Source: Bacteroidales bacterium (lineage in GTDB: Bacteria > Bacteroidota > Bacteroidia > Bacteroidales > VadinHA17). From it: DNA of 55,695 nucleotides. Below the pieces are notes generated by a model. That model ran no database searches, was not told the DNA's origin, and was given only the letters and a program-made list of their open reading frames with translations. Position numbers and translations under genes: made by a program. Location: assembly GCA_025358455.1 (NCBI GenBank), contig JANYJP010000027.1, positions 1 through 55,695 on the forward strand, in the 5' to 3' direction. Below, one piece after another: positions 7,945 to 16,549 of the stretch (its first letter is position 1; each line of letters opens with the position of its first letter).

Positions 7945-7952
7945 TAAATTTG
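7945..7952 (+). promoter_or_regulatory. -7 promoter element upstream of rmuC
   Basis: TAAATTTG matches TAnnTTTG and lies 22 bases before the rmuC start codon. The -33 region has only a weak T-rich match. Confidence 0.35.
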
Positions 7953-7974
7953 AGAATTAATAGATGCCTGAAGA

Positions 7975-9249
7975 ATGGAAATTATACTTTATATTTTTGT
8001 AGGTCTTGTGACCGGAGCTCTAATTGCATACCTGGCTACTAAGTCCAGATTAACCGCTCAGCATCAAAAGTTTCTGATCGCAAAAATGGAGGAGGTGAAT
8101 GAGCTTGCCAGACAAAACAGTGTTTTAAATTCTAAAGTTGAAGCACAGGCTAATAGCCTTGAAGAAGTAAGAAAAGCTATGGTTGACACCTTTAAATCTG
8201 CCGCGTCTGATGCTCTTACCCAAAACAATAAGCAATTTCTTGACCTGGCAAAGACACACTTGGAGACACAGGTAAAAGAAGCTGAAGGCGATCTTGACCA
8301 GCGCAAATCTGCAATTGAGGAGATGCTGAAACCTGTAAAGGAATCAATCGATAGTTATAAAAAGCGTATTGATGAACTTGAAAAAGGATCAGAGAAAACC
8401 TTCGGGCAGGTTACTGAAATGTTATCAAATATCCAGATTACAAATGCAAGTCTGCAGAAGGAAACAGGTGCATTGGTTAATGCCCTGAGAAATCCGAGAG
8501 TAAGGGGAAAATGGGGAGAGATCGGACTTAAGAGGGTAGTGGAGTTCTCAGGATTATCAGCTCATTGTGATTTTATTGAACAGGCTTATACAGAAGGTGA
8601 GGATTCAGTTTTAAAACCGGATATGATAATCAATCTGCCCGGAAACAGCCATGTTGTTGTTGATTCCAAATTGCCTCTGGATGCATATTTGCAGGCACTC
8701 GAAACAGATGATGAAACGTCAAGGAATATTCTATTTGCCAAACATGCCAGGGACCTCAGGGACCACGTAAATAAATTAAGTAAAAAGCAATATTGGTCGC
8801 AGTTCCCGAATACCCCTGACTTTGTTGTATTATATATGGAGGTTGAATCTGCTTTAAATGTAGCCCTGATGACAGATAAGGCACTGTTGCAGGATGCTAT
8901 GAACAATAAAATAATACTGACAACCCCAACCACCCTGATTGTTGTTTTGAAATCTGTAGCAATGTCGTGGCAACAGCATAATATCACTGAAAACGCCTTA
9001 CAGATAATGGAAGCAGCTGTAGATTTTCATAGCAGGGTAAGTGTATTTGCAGATCACCTTGATAAAGTCGGCGGCGGATTAAAATCTGCACTTAAAGCTT
9101 ATAATGATGCGATTGGTTCCTGGGATGTCAGGGTATTACCCGCAGGCAGAAAACTAGAACAGTTAAAAGCAACAGACAATAAGAATACTCTTCCGGATTT
9201 TGAGATACTGGACAAACCGGTTAGGGAGTTAAAGAAACCTGAAAATTAA
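7975..9249 (+). CDS. rmuC: DNA recombination protein RmuC
   Basis: 424 residues with the RmuC layout: an N-terminal membrane anchor (about 3-20), a long coiled coil (about 25-160), then the conserved RmuC nuclease-like core (about 170-365) with VRGKWGEIGLKRVVE and VVVDSKLPLDAYLQA. RmuC limits inversions at short inverted repeats in E. coli and is a predicted endonuclease-fold protein. It is a chromosomal housekeeping gene lying between two fucosidases. It is followed after 38 bases by a lipoprotein gene and may be cotranscribed with it. Confidence 0.93.
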   Translation: MEIILYIFVGLVTGALIAYLATKSRLTAQHQKFLIAKMEEVNELARQNSVLNSKVEAQANSLEEVRKAMVDTFKSAASDALTQNNKQFLDLAKTHLETQVKEAEGDLDQRKSAIEEMLKPVKESIDSYKKRIDELEKGSEKTFGQVTEMLSNIQITNASLQKETGALVNALRNPRVRGKWGEIGLKRVVEFSGLSAHCDFIEQAYTEGEDSVLKPDMIINLPGNSHVVVDSKLPLDAYLQALETDDETSRNILFAKHARDLRDHVNKLSKKQYWSQFPNTPDFVVLYMEVESALNVALMTDKALLQDAMNNKIILTTPTTLIVVLKSVAMSWQQHNITENALQIMEAAVDFHSRVSVFADHLDKVGGGLKSALKAYNDAIGSWDVRVLPAGRKLEQLKATDNKNTLPDFEILDKPVRELKKPEN

Positions 9250-9287
9250 TGTCTAAAATAAATAATTAAAATAGCGAACCTGATCTT

Positions 9288-10322
9288 ATGAAAAATTACA
9301 TTTTTATTTTATTTCTGGCTGGCGCCATAGCATCGTGTAAAACGAATGAATTATATATGAATGTTGCAGAACCTGCGCCGGTTACACTTCCTTCTTATAT
9401 CAAAAAGGTTGGAGTCATCAACAGAAGCATGCCGACAGATGAAACAAAGGCCTTTGATGTTCTTGATAAAGCTCTTTCACTCGAAGGTGCTAATCTTGAT
9501 AAGATTGGAGCAGCGGAGAGTATTTTAGGACTGTCCGACGAATTATTAAGTAATAACAGATTCACAGAAGTCAAGACACTCAGTAATATTGATTTCAGAA
9601 CCTCCGGCTTAAGTCAGTTTCCTTCACCATTATCTTGGGAAATAGTTGCTCAGGTATGCAAGGAGAATGGAACAGATGCTCTTTTTTCACTCGAAAAATT
9701 TGATACCGATACAAAGATTAGTTATTCAAACAGGAAAGTTGATATAAAGACACCATTGGGGACAGTTCCCAGTCTGGAGCATCAGGCAAATATGGAAACT
9801 ATAGTGAAAACGGGCTGGAGAATTTATGATCCTGCAGAAAAAATGATTCTTGATGAATACATTAACCAGGAGTCGGTTACGTCTTCGGGCAGGGGAATCA
9901 ATCCTTTGCTGGCTGCAGCGGCTCTTACTGGCAGAAAGGACGCTGTTAATCAGGTTAGTAATAAGGCAGGTCATGGATATGCATTCAGGATAATACCGTT
10001 CCGGGTCAGAGTTACGCGTGACTATTATGTAAAAGGAACAAATAATTTTAAAATTGCCAGGAGAAAGGCTCAGGTTGGGAAATGGGATGAAGCCGGGGAT
10101 CTATGGAAAAAGGAAACAGACAATTCAAAGTTGAAAGTAGCTGGCCGTGCAGCATATAATATGGCCATTATCAATGAGATAAACGGAGACCTCGATTCTG
10201 CATTAAAGTGGGCTCAGAAATCTTACGAGGATTATAATAATAAGCTGGCACTTAGATATGTACATATTCTTGAAAACAGACAATACAAATCTGGTGTATT
10301 AAAAATACAGGAAGAGAAGTAA
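9288..10322 (+). CDS. DUF6340-like lipoprotein with TPR-like C-terminal part
   Basis: A 344-residue protein with a lipoprotein signal ending at Cys17 (AIASC). The first 240 or so residues are rich in beta strands (LPSYIKKVGVINRS, then a WRIYDP segment). The last 90 residues look like TPR helices (GKWDEAGDLWKKE, then GDLDSALKWAQKSYE). This architecture is that of the Bacteroidota DUF6340 family, whose function is unknown. It lies 38 bases after rmuC, so partial cotranscription is possible. The assignment rests on overall layout recalled from the family, not on a motif search. Confidence 0.75.
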   Translation: MKNYIFILFLAGAIASCKTNELYMNVAEPAPVTLPSYIKKVGVINRSMPTDETKAFDVLDKALSLEGANLDKIGAAESILGLSDELLSNNRFTEVKTLSNIDFRTSGLSQFPSPLSWEIVAQVCKENGTDALFSLEKFDTDTKISYSNRKVDIKTPLGTVPSLEHQANMETIVKTGWRIYDPAEKMILDEYINQESVTSSGRGINPLLAAAALTGRKDAVNQVSNKAGHGYAFRIIPFRVRVTRDYYVKGTNNFKIARRKAQVGKWDEAGDLWKKETDNSKLKVAGRAAYNMAIINEINGDLDSALKWAQKSYEDYNNKLALRYVHILENRQYKSGVLKIQEEK

Positions 10323-10380
10323 CGGTTTGACCTCATCCCTCAAGCCTGCCGCCTGCCGCCTCACCTTAAAAACTATTATC

Positions 10381-11778
10381 ATGAAAAACTCAGTTTTAAT
10401 TTTATTCTTATTTCTGGCTTTGAACGTGAATGGCCAGAATTACAAACCAGTTTGGGAATCTCTCGATAAGAGACCAGTTCCCCAATGGTTTGAAGATTCT
10501 AAATTCGGCATATTCATTCACTGGGGTGTTTACTCAGTACCGGCATGGGGACCAACCGGTGACAGTATCGGAGTATATGATAAATATGCGGAATGGTACT
10601 GGAATAAACTGGTGCAACCTGGTAAAGTTCAGAAATACTTTAAGAATTTTCATTTGAAAACTTATGGTCCGAATTTTAAATATCAGGACTTTGCACCCAT
10701 GTTCAAAGCTGAACTATTCGACCCCGATAAATGGGCAGAACTTTTTAAAGAATCAGGAGCTAAATATATTGTTCTCACATCAAAGCATCATGAAGGATTT
10801 ACATTATGGCCAAGTGCACAAAGCTGGAACTGGAACAGTGTAGATGTAGGACCACACCGCGATCTTTGCGGTGATCTGACAACAGCTGTAAAAAGCAAAG
10901 GTCTACACATGGGATTCTATTATTCTCTTTATGAATGGTTCAATCCGATTTACAAGGATGACTTTAATTCGTATGTAGACGAACATATGATGCCCCAGAT
11001 GAAGGATCTTGTTACCAGATATTCACCTGATATTCTCTGGACAGATGGTGAATGGGATAAAACAAGTAAAGAGTGGAAGAGTGAAGAATTTCTGGCCTGG
11101 CTGTATAATGAATCTCCTGTAAAACAAAATATTGTTGTTAACGACAGATGGGGCAGTGAAACCAGAAGTAAGCATGGAGGTATCTTTACAACTGAATATG
11201 GACTTGTTGGCGATAAAGAAGGTATTGAAAATTCCGTACCTCATCCCTGGGAAGAATGCCGGGGTATTGGTACTTCATTCGGATTTAACCGTACAGAAGG
11301 ACTGGCAGATTATTCAACAGCCGGAGAGCTTATTAAGGTTCTTATCTCTACAGTTTCCGCCGGGGGTAATCTTTTACTCGACATTGGTCCCGGCGCTGAC
11401 GGCACTATCCCGGTAATTATGCAGCAACGGCTTCTTGAAATAGGTAAGTGGCTTAAAACTAATGGTGAGGCAATTTACGGCACGCGATCTTTTGTCAGAT
11501 CTAAAAAAGATGAGGCCATCAATCCCGGAACAAATAAAACTGTATATTTTACCCAAAAGGATAATAATGTTTATGTAATATGTCTGAACTGGCCTAAGGG
11601 AGGGATTGTTTTAAAAGGAGTAAAATCAGTAAGCAAAGCCAAAGTCAGTTTATTAGGAACCGCCATATCAGTTTCAGTAAAAGAATCAGGAGGGAACCTG
11701 ATAATAAATCCTCCGGCAATGACGCCTGATGATCATCAGCTTGCATACGTATTCAGAATAAATGGCATGATAAAATAA
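10381..11778 (+). CDS. GH29 alpha-L-fucosidase, secreted (second copy)
   Basis: 465 residues from the ATG at 10381, which begins a clear signal peptide (MKNSVLILFLFLALNVNGQ). The open frame upstream to 10327 reads through a low-complexity GCCTGCCGCC stretch and is not part of the gene. GH29 features: KFGIFIHWG (41-49), TSKHHEGF (133-140), GFYYSLYEWFNP, and nucleophile Asp222 in ILWTDGEWD. A C-terminal beta domain follows from about 375. It is clearly diverged from the fucosidase at 6.3 kb, so the two are not a recent duplication and may differ in linkage preference. The WTDGEWD motif resembles the broad-specificity GH29-A type, but that is tentative. Confidence 0.95.
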   Translation: MKNSVLILFLFLALNVNGQNYKPVWESLDKRPVPQWFEDSKFGIFIHWGVYSVPAWGPTGDSIGVYDKYAEWYWNKLVQPGKVQKYFKNFHLKTYGPNFKYQDFAPMFKAELFDPDKWAELFKESGAKYIVLTSKHHEGFTLWPSAQSWNWNSVDVGPHRDLCGDLTTAVKSKGLHMGFYYSLYEWFNPIYKDDFNSYVDEHMMPQMKDLVTRYSPDILWTDGEWDKTSKEWKSEEFLAWLYNESPVKQNIVVNDRWGSETRSKHGGIFTTEYGLVGDKEGIENSVPHPWEECRGIGTSFGFNRTEGLADYSTAGELIKVLISTVSAGGNLLLDIGPGADGTIPVIMQQRLLEIGKWLKTNGEAIYGTRSFVRSKKDEAINPGTNKTVYFTQKDNNVYVICLNWPKGGIVLKGVKSVSKAKVSLLGTAISVSVKESGGNLIINPPAMTPDDHQLAYVFRINGMIK

Positions 11779-11840
11779 GACCTTATATGAATATTAACTT
11801 TCTTTAAGACTTTATTTTCCAGTCACCCCAATCTTTTAAT

Positions 11841-11848
11841 TATCTTTG
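11841..11848 (+). promoter_or_regulatory. -7 promoter element of the TonB/DUF4249 operon
   Basis: TATCTTTG fits TAnnTTTG, 66 bases before the first gene of the four-gene operon. The -33 element is weak (TTTT about 22 bases upstream). Confidence 0.4.
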
Positions 11849-11914
11849 AAACCTTTATTCTATTAATATAATAACCATAACATCTGATCAATTAACCACT
11901 GGCAAAACTATTCC

Positions 11915-12637
11915 ATGCATATATTTAATTTTCTGGCGATAATCTTCTTCTCTTTTTCCTGGGCATCAGGTCTTAATATAGTTTATTCCAATGATGTGCA
12001 TGCTGTAAATTCAGGGATGAGTACAAGTTTATCAGATACCATTAAAGATAATCATATCCTTTTTAATGGAAGAGTCTGGCGAAACAGGTATAATAGAATA
12101 ATGGAAGATCAATTCCTTTATTCCAAAGATTTTTTGCAATCATCTGTTACCATCGGAGGGAAAACTTTTATAGAAGTTCCTCTCAGGTACGATATATATA
12201 ATGATGAGATATCAACTCCGACAAATCGGGGTTTGATTATACAATTAAACAAAGAAGTGATTGACAGCTTTTCTATTTATTTTCAGAATTCCAATCATCT
12301 CTTTACAAAGATTCAGGGAGATAGTCTGAAAGAATTGAAAGGGTATGTTAATGTATTATATGCAGGGAAGAGTTCTCTGTATGTGAAATACAAAAAGGAA
12401 ATTGAGCTGCTTGCGGTTGAGAAAAAATATGACAGGTTTTTTCAAACTCAGAAAATTTACTTTGTTAAAGATAACATAGTTAACCAGATTTCAGGAAAAA
12501 GAGAATTCTTCAAAATTATTGCTGATAATAAAAAACAGGTAAGGGCTTTTATTAAAAAGAATGGTTTATCACTCACCAGGAAAGAACCTGAAAGTTTTGT
12601 TCCTGTTATTCAATATTATGATAGCCTGAGGCAATAG
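11915..12637 (+). CDS. exported protein of unknown function, first gene of TonB operon
   Basis: 240 residues with a hydrophobic N-terminal export signal (about 1-18 or somewhat longer) and no membrane segment afterwards. I recognise no domain. It contains a FNGRVWRNRYNRIMEDQFLYSKDF stretch, broken here as FNGRVWRNRY / NRIMEDQFLY, that reads like the start of a beta-rich envelope protein. Its end is basic and helical (KKQVRAFIKKNGLSL). It lies 12 bases before the TonB receptor and is almost surely cotranscribed. It probably acts in the periplasm with that receptor, which is an inference from position only. Confidence 0.75.
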   Translation: MHIFNFLAIIFFSFSWASGLNIVYSNDVHAVNSGMSTSLSDTIKDNHILFNGRVWRNRYNRIMEDQFLYSKDFLQSSVTIGGKTFIEVPLRYDIYNDEISTPTNRGLIIQLNKEVIDSFSIYFQNSNHLFTKIQGDSLKELKGYVNVLYAGKSSLYVKYKKEIELLAVEKKYDRFFQTQKIYFVKDNIVNQISGKREFFKIIADNKKQVRAFIKKNGLSLTRKEPESFVPVIQYYDSLRQ

Positions 12638-12649
12638 AACAAATTTATC

Positions 12650-15382
12650 ATGAAATTAAAGATACTTCTCCTAGTAACACTTTTACAGTTATCATGTCAT
12701 CTTAAGGGACAGGATAAATATTTAATTACCTGGGATTATAAAAATCTTTCTTTTAAAGAATTTGTTACAACATCTGAAAAAATGATGAAAGTAAAATTCT
12801 TTTATAAAGACGAATGGGTAAAAGATCTTAAACTGGCTGATTATCCGGAAGTTAATTCATTACAAGGTGTTCTGAACAACCTGTTTCAAGATAAATCAAT
12901 TTTCTATTATATTGATGAAGCAGGTAATATAGTAATTACAAAAAATTTTGCTGTTAAAGTATCTGATAAACAGTCTGAAAAGGGGAGTAATTTTATTCCC
13001 CCGACCGAATATTCTGACAGCCAGGGTGCCCGGAATAAAGCTGAAAATACATATGTCGAATTAGGTAATCCTGCCGACAGGAATAAACCCGGAAATGTTG
13101 TCGTATCAGGATATATTACAAGTAAAGAAGCAAAAGAACCAATCGCAGGGGTGACTGTTTATGTTCAGAAGCTTGCAATTGGATCAATATCAAATACATA
13201 CGGTTTTTATGCGATAACTCTTCCTCGTGGGATTCATCAGCTCCAATTTTCTTTTATTGGCCTGAAACAGAAAATGATCAACCTTAATCTCAACGGAGCA
13301 GGGGAGATGAATGTTGAGATGAACAGCGTGATGATCCCTCTTAAGGAGACTGTTGTGTCAGCTCAGAAGAGTGTAACTCTGCAACGCTTTGAGGTTGGTG
13401 CTGAAAAGATTAATATAACCTCTTTTAAGCTACTGCCTACTTCAATGGGGGAGTCAGATATTATTAAAAGTATATTGTTAATCCCGGGAGTTCAGTCTGT
13501 AGGAGAAGGTTCCGCAGGATTCAGCGTCAGGGGAGGTTCAGCAGATCAGAACCTGATCCTTTTGTATGGAGCACCCATATACAATTCTTCTCACTTTTTT
13601 GGATTTTTCTCCGCTGTCAATTCAGACATAATAAAAGATGTAACATTATATAAAGGTGGAATACCAAGCCGTTATGGAGGAAGACTTTCCTCAGTACTTG
13701 ATATCGGGTCGAAAGATGGTAATCGAAATAAATTTGACGGCAATGCAGGGATCAGTCCTGTAACGACTCATCTTATGATTGAAGGTCCACTGAAAAAAGA
13801 CACTGCTTACTATATTCTTTCAGCAAGGACAACATACTCAAACTGGCTTTTTAAATTAATCAATGAACCGTCTCTTAAGGAAAGCAGAGCATCATTCTAT
13901 GATTTAAACGGGAGAGTTACTTATGATCTGAATAAAAAAAATAAGATCGATATATCAGCATATTATAGTCATGATGATTTCAAGTTTAATGCTGATACAG
14001 TGTACGGATATAATAATAGTATCCTGGCATTAAGATGGCGTCACTTCTTCAATACCAGGTTTCTTTCAACCATCTCAGTAAATAACAGCAACTATAAATA
14101 TGATATTACCAGCGTGAGACCTGCAACTGAAGGTTTTATATTATCTCACGCTATAAACAGTACAAATTTTAAAGCAGATTTTAACTGGTTCCAGGGCAGA
14201 CATGAACTCAATTATGGTATTGACCTTACAAGGCACGAAGTGAGGCCCGGAAGCTATGTTCCGTCTTCTGATTCATCGCTGGTAATTTCAACCATTATAG
14301 AAAAGGAAAAAGCACTGGAAGGAGCAATGTATATTGATGACAAGTTTATCCTTACTGATTATATGTCAATTAATGCCGGGCTCAGATTCTCCGGATTCTT
14401 TGCTTTTGGTCCTAAACAGGTACTGATTTATGATCCGGAGTTTTCCAAAACAGGTTCTACAGTTTCAGATACTGTGAATTTCAAATCAAAAGAGATCTAT
14501 AAAACTTATGCAGGACCGGAATTCAGAGTATCCATGAATTTCAGATTAAGCAGTAATAGTTCATTCAAATTAAATTATAACAAGACGAGACAATACCTTC
14601 ATCTTTTGTCAAATACAACCTCAATTTCCCCCACTGACACATGGAAATTAAGTGATTATTATTTAAAGCCACAAGTGGGGGACCAGTTCGCTCTGGGATT
14701 CTACCAGATGTTATTTAATAATAGTATTGAGACTTCAGCAGAAGTGTATTATAAGCTGATGAAGAATATGGTTGATTTCAAAGGTGGAACCAAACTTATA
14801 ATGGACGAAAACATTGAAAAGGATCTGATAAATGTTAAAGGAAAATCATACGGATTGGAACTCATGCTAAAAAGAACCAAAGGCAAACTACAGGGTAGTG
14901 TAAGTTATACCTATTCAAGAGCATTCCTTAAGAGTACAGGTAAATTCGCCGATGAGATCATAAACGGTGGTAAATGGTTCCCGGCAAATTTTGATAAACC
15001 GAATGATTTGATTTTAGTTGTTAATTATTTGTTATCGCGTCGTTTCAGTATTTCCACTAATTATACCTGGAGTACTGGCAGACCAATAACCTATCCTGTT
15101 GCATCATATGATTTTGATGGTATGTTGCTGATACATTATTCTGACAGGAATAAATACAGGTTGCCGGATTATTCAAGACTGGATCTTTCGGTCAGGGTAA
15201 GCGGTAATCTCAGATCAAGGAAAATTGCCAATCCATACTGGACCTTTTCCGTATACAATCTTTTGGGAAGAGAAAATGTCTATTCTGTGTATTTCAAAAA
15301 TGAGAATGACCGTATAAATGGCTACAAATTATCCATTTTTGGACAAGCTATTCCATCAGTAACCTTCAGTTTTGATTTTTAA
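12650..15382 (+). CDS. TonB-dependent outer-membrane receptor with STN domain
   Basis: 910 residues. After a signal peptide (about 1-20, ending LKGQ) come an STN (secretin/TonB short N-terminal) domain (about 25-95) and a linker. A carboxypeptidase-regulatory-like beta sandwich (about 128-205, VVSGYITSKEAKEPIAGVTV) precedes a TonB plug (about 230-340, GFSVRGGSADQNLILLYGAP), and a 22-strand-type barrel runs to the aromatic C-terminal residue F910. The STN domain usually contacts an anti-sigma factor, but no ECF sigma/anti-sigma pair is encoded nearby. It is followed five bases later by a DUF4249 lipoprotein rather than a SusD, so the substrate is unlikely to be a typical SusCD glycan. Confidence 0.93.
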   Translation: MKLKILLLVTLLQLSCHLKGQDKYLITWDYKNLSFKEFVTTSEKMMKVKFFYKDEWVKDLKLADYPEVNSLQGVLNNLFQDKSIFYYIDEAGNIVITKNFAVKVSDKQSEKGSNFIPPTEYSDSQGARNKAENTYVELGNPADRNKPGNVVVSGYITSKEAKEPIAGVTVYVQKLAIGSISNTYGFYAITLPRGIHQLQFSFIGLKQKMINLNLNGAGEMNVEMNSVMIPLKETVVSAQKSVTLQRFEVGAEKINITSFKLLPTSMGESDIIKSILLIPGVQSVGEGSAGFSVRGGSADQNLILLYGAPIYNSSHFFGFFSAVNSDIIKDVTLYKGGIPSRYGGRLSSVLDIGSKDGNRNKFDGNAGISPVTTHLMIEGPLKKDTAYYILSARTTYSNWLFKLINEPSLKESRASFYDLNGRVTYDLNKKNKIDISAYYSHDDFKFNADTVYGYNNSILALRWRHFFNTRFLSTISVNNSNYKYDITSVRPATEGFILSHAINSTNFKADFNWFQGRHELNYGIDLTRHEVRPGSYVPSSDSSLVISTIIEKEKALEGAMYIDDKFILTDYMSINAGLRFSGFFAFGPKQVLIYDPEFSKTGSTVSDTVNFKSKEIYKTYAGPEFRVSMNFRLSSNSSFKLNYNKTRQYLHLLSNTTSISPTDTWKLSDYYLKPQVGDQFALGFYQMLFNNSIETSAEVYYKLMKNMVDFKGGTKLIMDENIEKDLINVKGKSYGLELMLKRTKGKLQGSVSYTYSRAFLKSTGKFADEIINGGKWFPANFDKPNDLILVVNYLLSRRFSISTNYTWSTGRPITYPVASYDFDGMLLIHYSDRNKYRLPDYSRLDLSVRVSGNLRSRKIANPYWTFSVYNLLGRENVYSVYFKNENDRINGYKLSIFGQAIPSVTFSFDF

Positions 15383-15387
15383 GTGAA

Positions 15388-16533
15388 ATGAAAGCAATTA
15401 AGTATATATTTTTCGCCTCAATTCTTTTGATAATAAATAGTTGCATAACTAAGTTCATTCCTGAAACTAATGAAAATCAGGAGTTGTTGGTTGTTGAAGG
15501 ATTAATAACTAATCAGCCCGGACTTAATACTATTAAGATCTCGAAATCGCTGCCTCTGGGAAGCAAAAATATGGCAACACCAGTTACAGGATGCACTGTT
15601 TCGATCTCAGATGATGTACAAAATACATATACCTTATCTGAAACTGCAGCAGGTACATATGTAACCCCGCGATTTTTTATTGGCTATATCGGTCATAAAT
15701 ACATTCTGCATATAAAAACCAATAACTCATTTAAAAATGGTTATTCCTTTGAATCATTTCCGATGGAAATGAACCCGGTACCTGTTATTGATAGTGTATA
15801 TTATGAGAAAAAAACAATTAAACCGACGGATGGGGTAAGTGCATCTGCTGATGGTTGCCAGGTATATCTTAACTCTCATGATCCGACAGGTGTTTGTAAA
15901 TATTTCAGGTGGGATTATAACGAGACATGGGAGTTTCACCTTCCTTTTGCCAGAGCTCTCAATCCTGTATGTTGGATTTCAGATGTTTCCGGCTCAATAA
16001 ATATCAAGAATACTAAAATACTGGCTGAGGATGTAATTACTCGTTATCCCTTAACTTTTATTTCAAACGAAAGTGACAGATTGAAGATAAAGTACAGTAT
16101 GATGGTTAATCAGTACTCGATTAATGAAGATGAATTTAATTATTGGGAAAAGCTGAAGAACATAACTCAGGATGTAGGAAGCCTGTATGATATTACTCCG
16201 GCGTCAATACCCAGCAATATCTTTTGTATCGAAAATCCTTCAGAAAAGGTTCTTGGCTATTTCAGCGTTTCAGCAAAATCTTCGAAAAGATTTTATATTA
16301 AAGACAATTTCAGGGGGCTGATTAATTTATATACAAATTGCATTGCTGATTCGATTTACAGCAGTTCTCCTCCCTATATTGTGGATCTTAATATGACTAC
16401 CTGGATACTGGATCAGAACCTACCTCCGGGCATGCCACCCTTTTTCACAACTATCACCTATTTCAGGGGTTGCGCTGATTGCACTGCAAGAGGTACAAAT
16501 ATAGAACCTGATTTTATGAAGGACAATAATTAA
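15388..16533 (+). CDS. DUF4249 lipoprotein
   Basis: 381-residue lipoprotein with Cys19 in the lipobox (INSC) and the DUF4249 pattern: an N-terminal beta domain (LVVEGLITNQPGLNTIKISKS, broken as LVVEGLITNQ / PGLNTIKISKS) followed by the long beta-rich region and a C-terminal CADCTARGT-type segment with paired cysteines. DUF4249 proteins are a Bacteroidota family coded beside TonB receptors. They are thought to be surface partners of the receptor, in the place SusD holds in SusCD systems, but ligands are unknown. The five-base spacing to the receptor supports joint expression. Confidence 0.88.
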   Translation: MKAIKYIFFASILLIINSCITKFIPETNENQELLVVEGLITNQPGLNTIKISKSLPLGSKNMATPVTGCTVSISDDVQNTYTLSETAAGTYVTPRFFIGYIGHKYILHIKTNNSFKNGYSFESFPMEMNPVPVIDSVYYEKKTIKPTDGVSASADGCQVYLNSHDPTGVCKYFRWDYNETWEFHLPFARALNPVCWISDVSGSINIKNTKILAEDVITRYPLTFISNESDRLKIKYSMMVNQYSINEDEFNYWEKLKNITQDVGSLYDITPASIPSNIFCIENPSEKVLGYFSVSAKSSKRFYIKDNFRGLINLYTNCIADSIYSSSPPYIVDLNMTTWILDQNLPPGMPPFFTTITYFRGCADCTARGTNIEPDFMKDNN

Positions 16534-16549
16534 TGATAAGGCATTTGAA

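Larger units (their letters stand above)
7671..7974. other. ~300-base gap between fucosidase and rmuC
   Basis: It holds the minus-strand Dabb fragment at 7726-7836 and the presumed rmuC promoter element at 7945-7952. Nothing else was recognised in the AT-rich remainder. Confidence 0.5.

Noticed and set aside
10327-10380. 18-codon extension of the second fucosidase
   Set aside because: The signal peptide begins at the ATG at 10381; the upstream part is a low-complexity GCCTGCC stretch.
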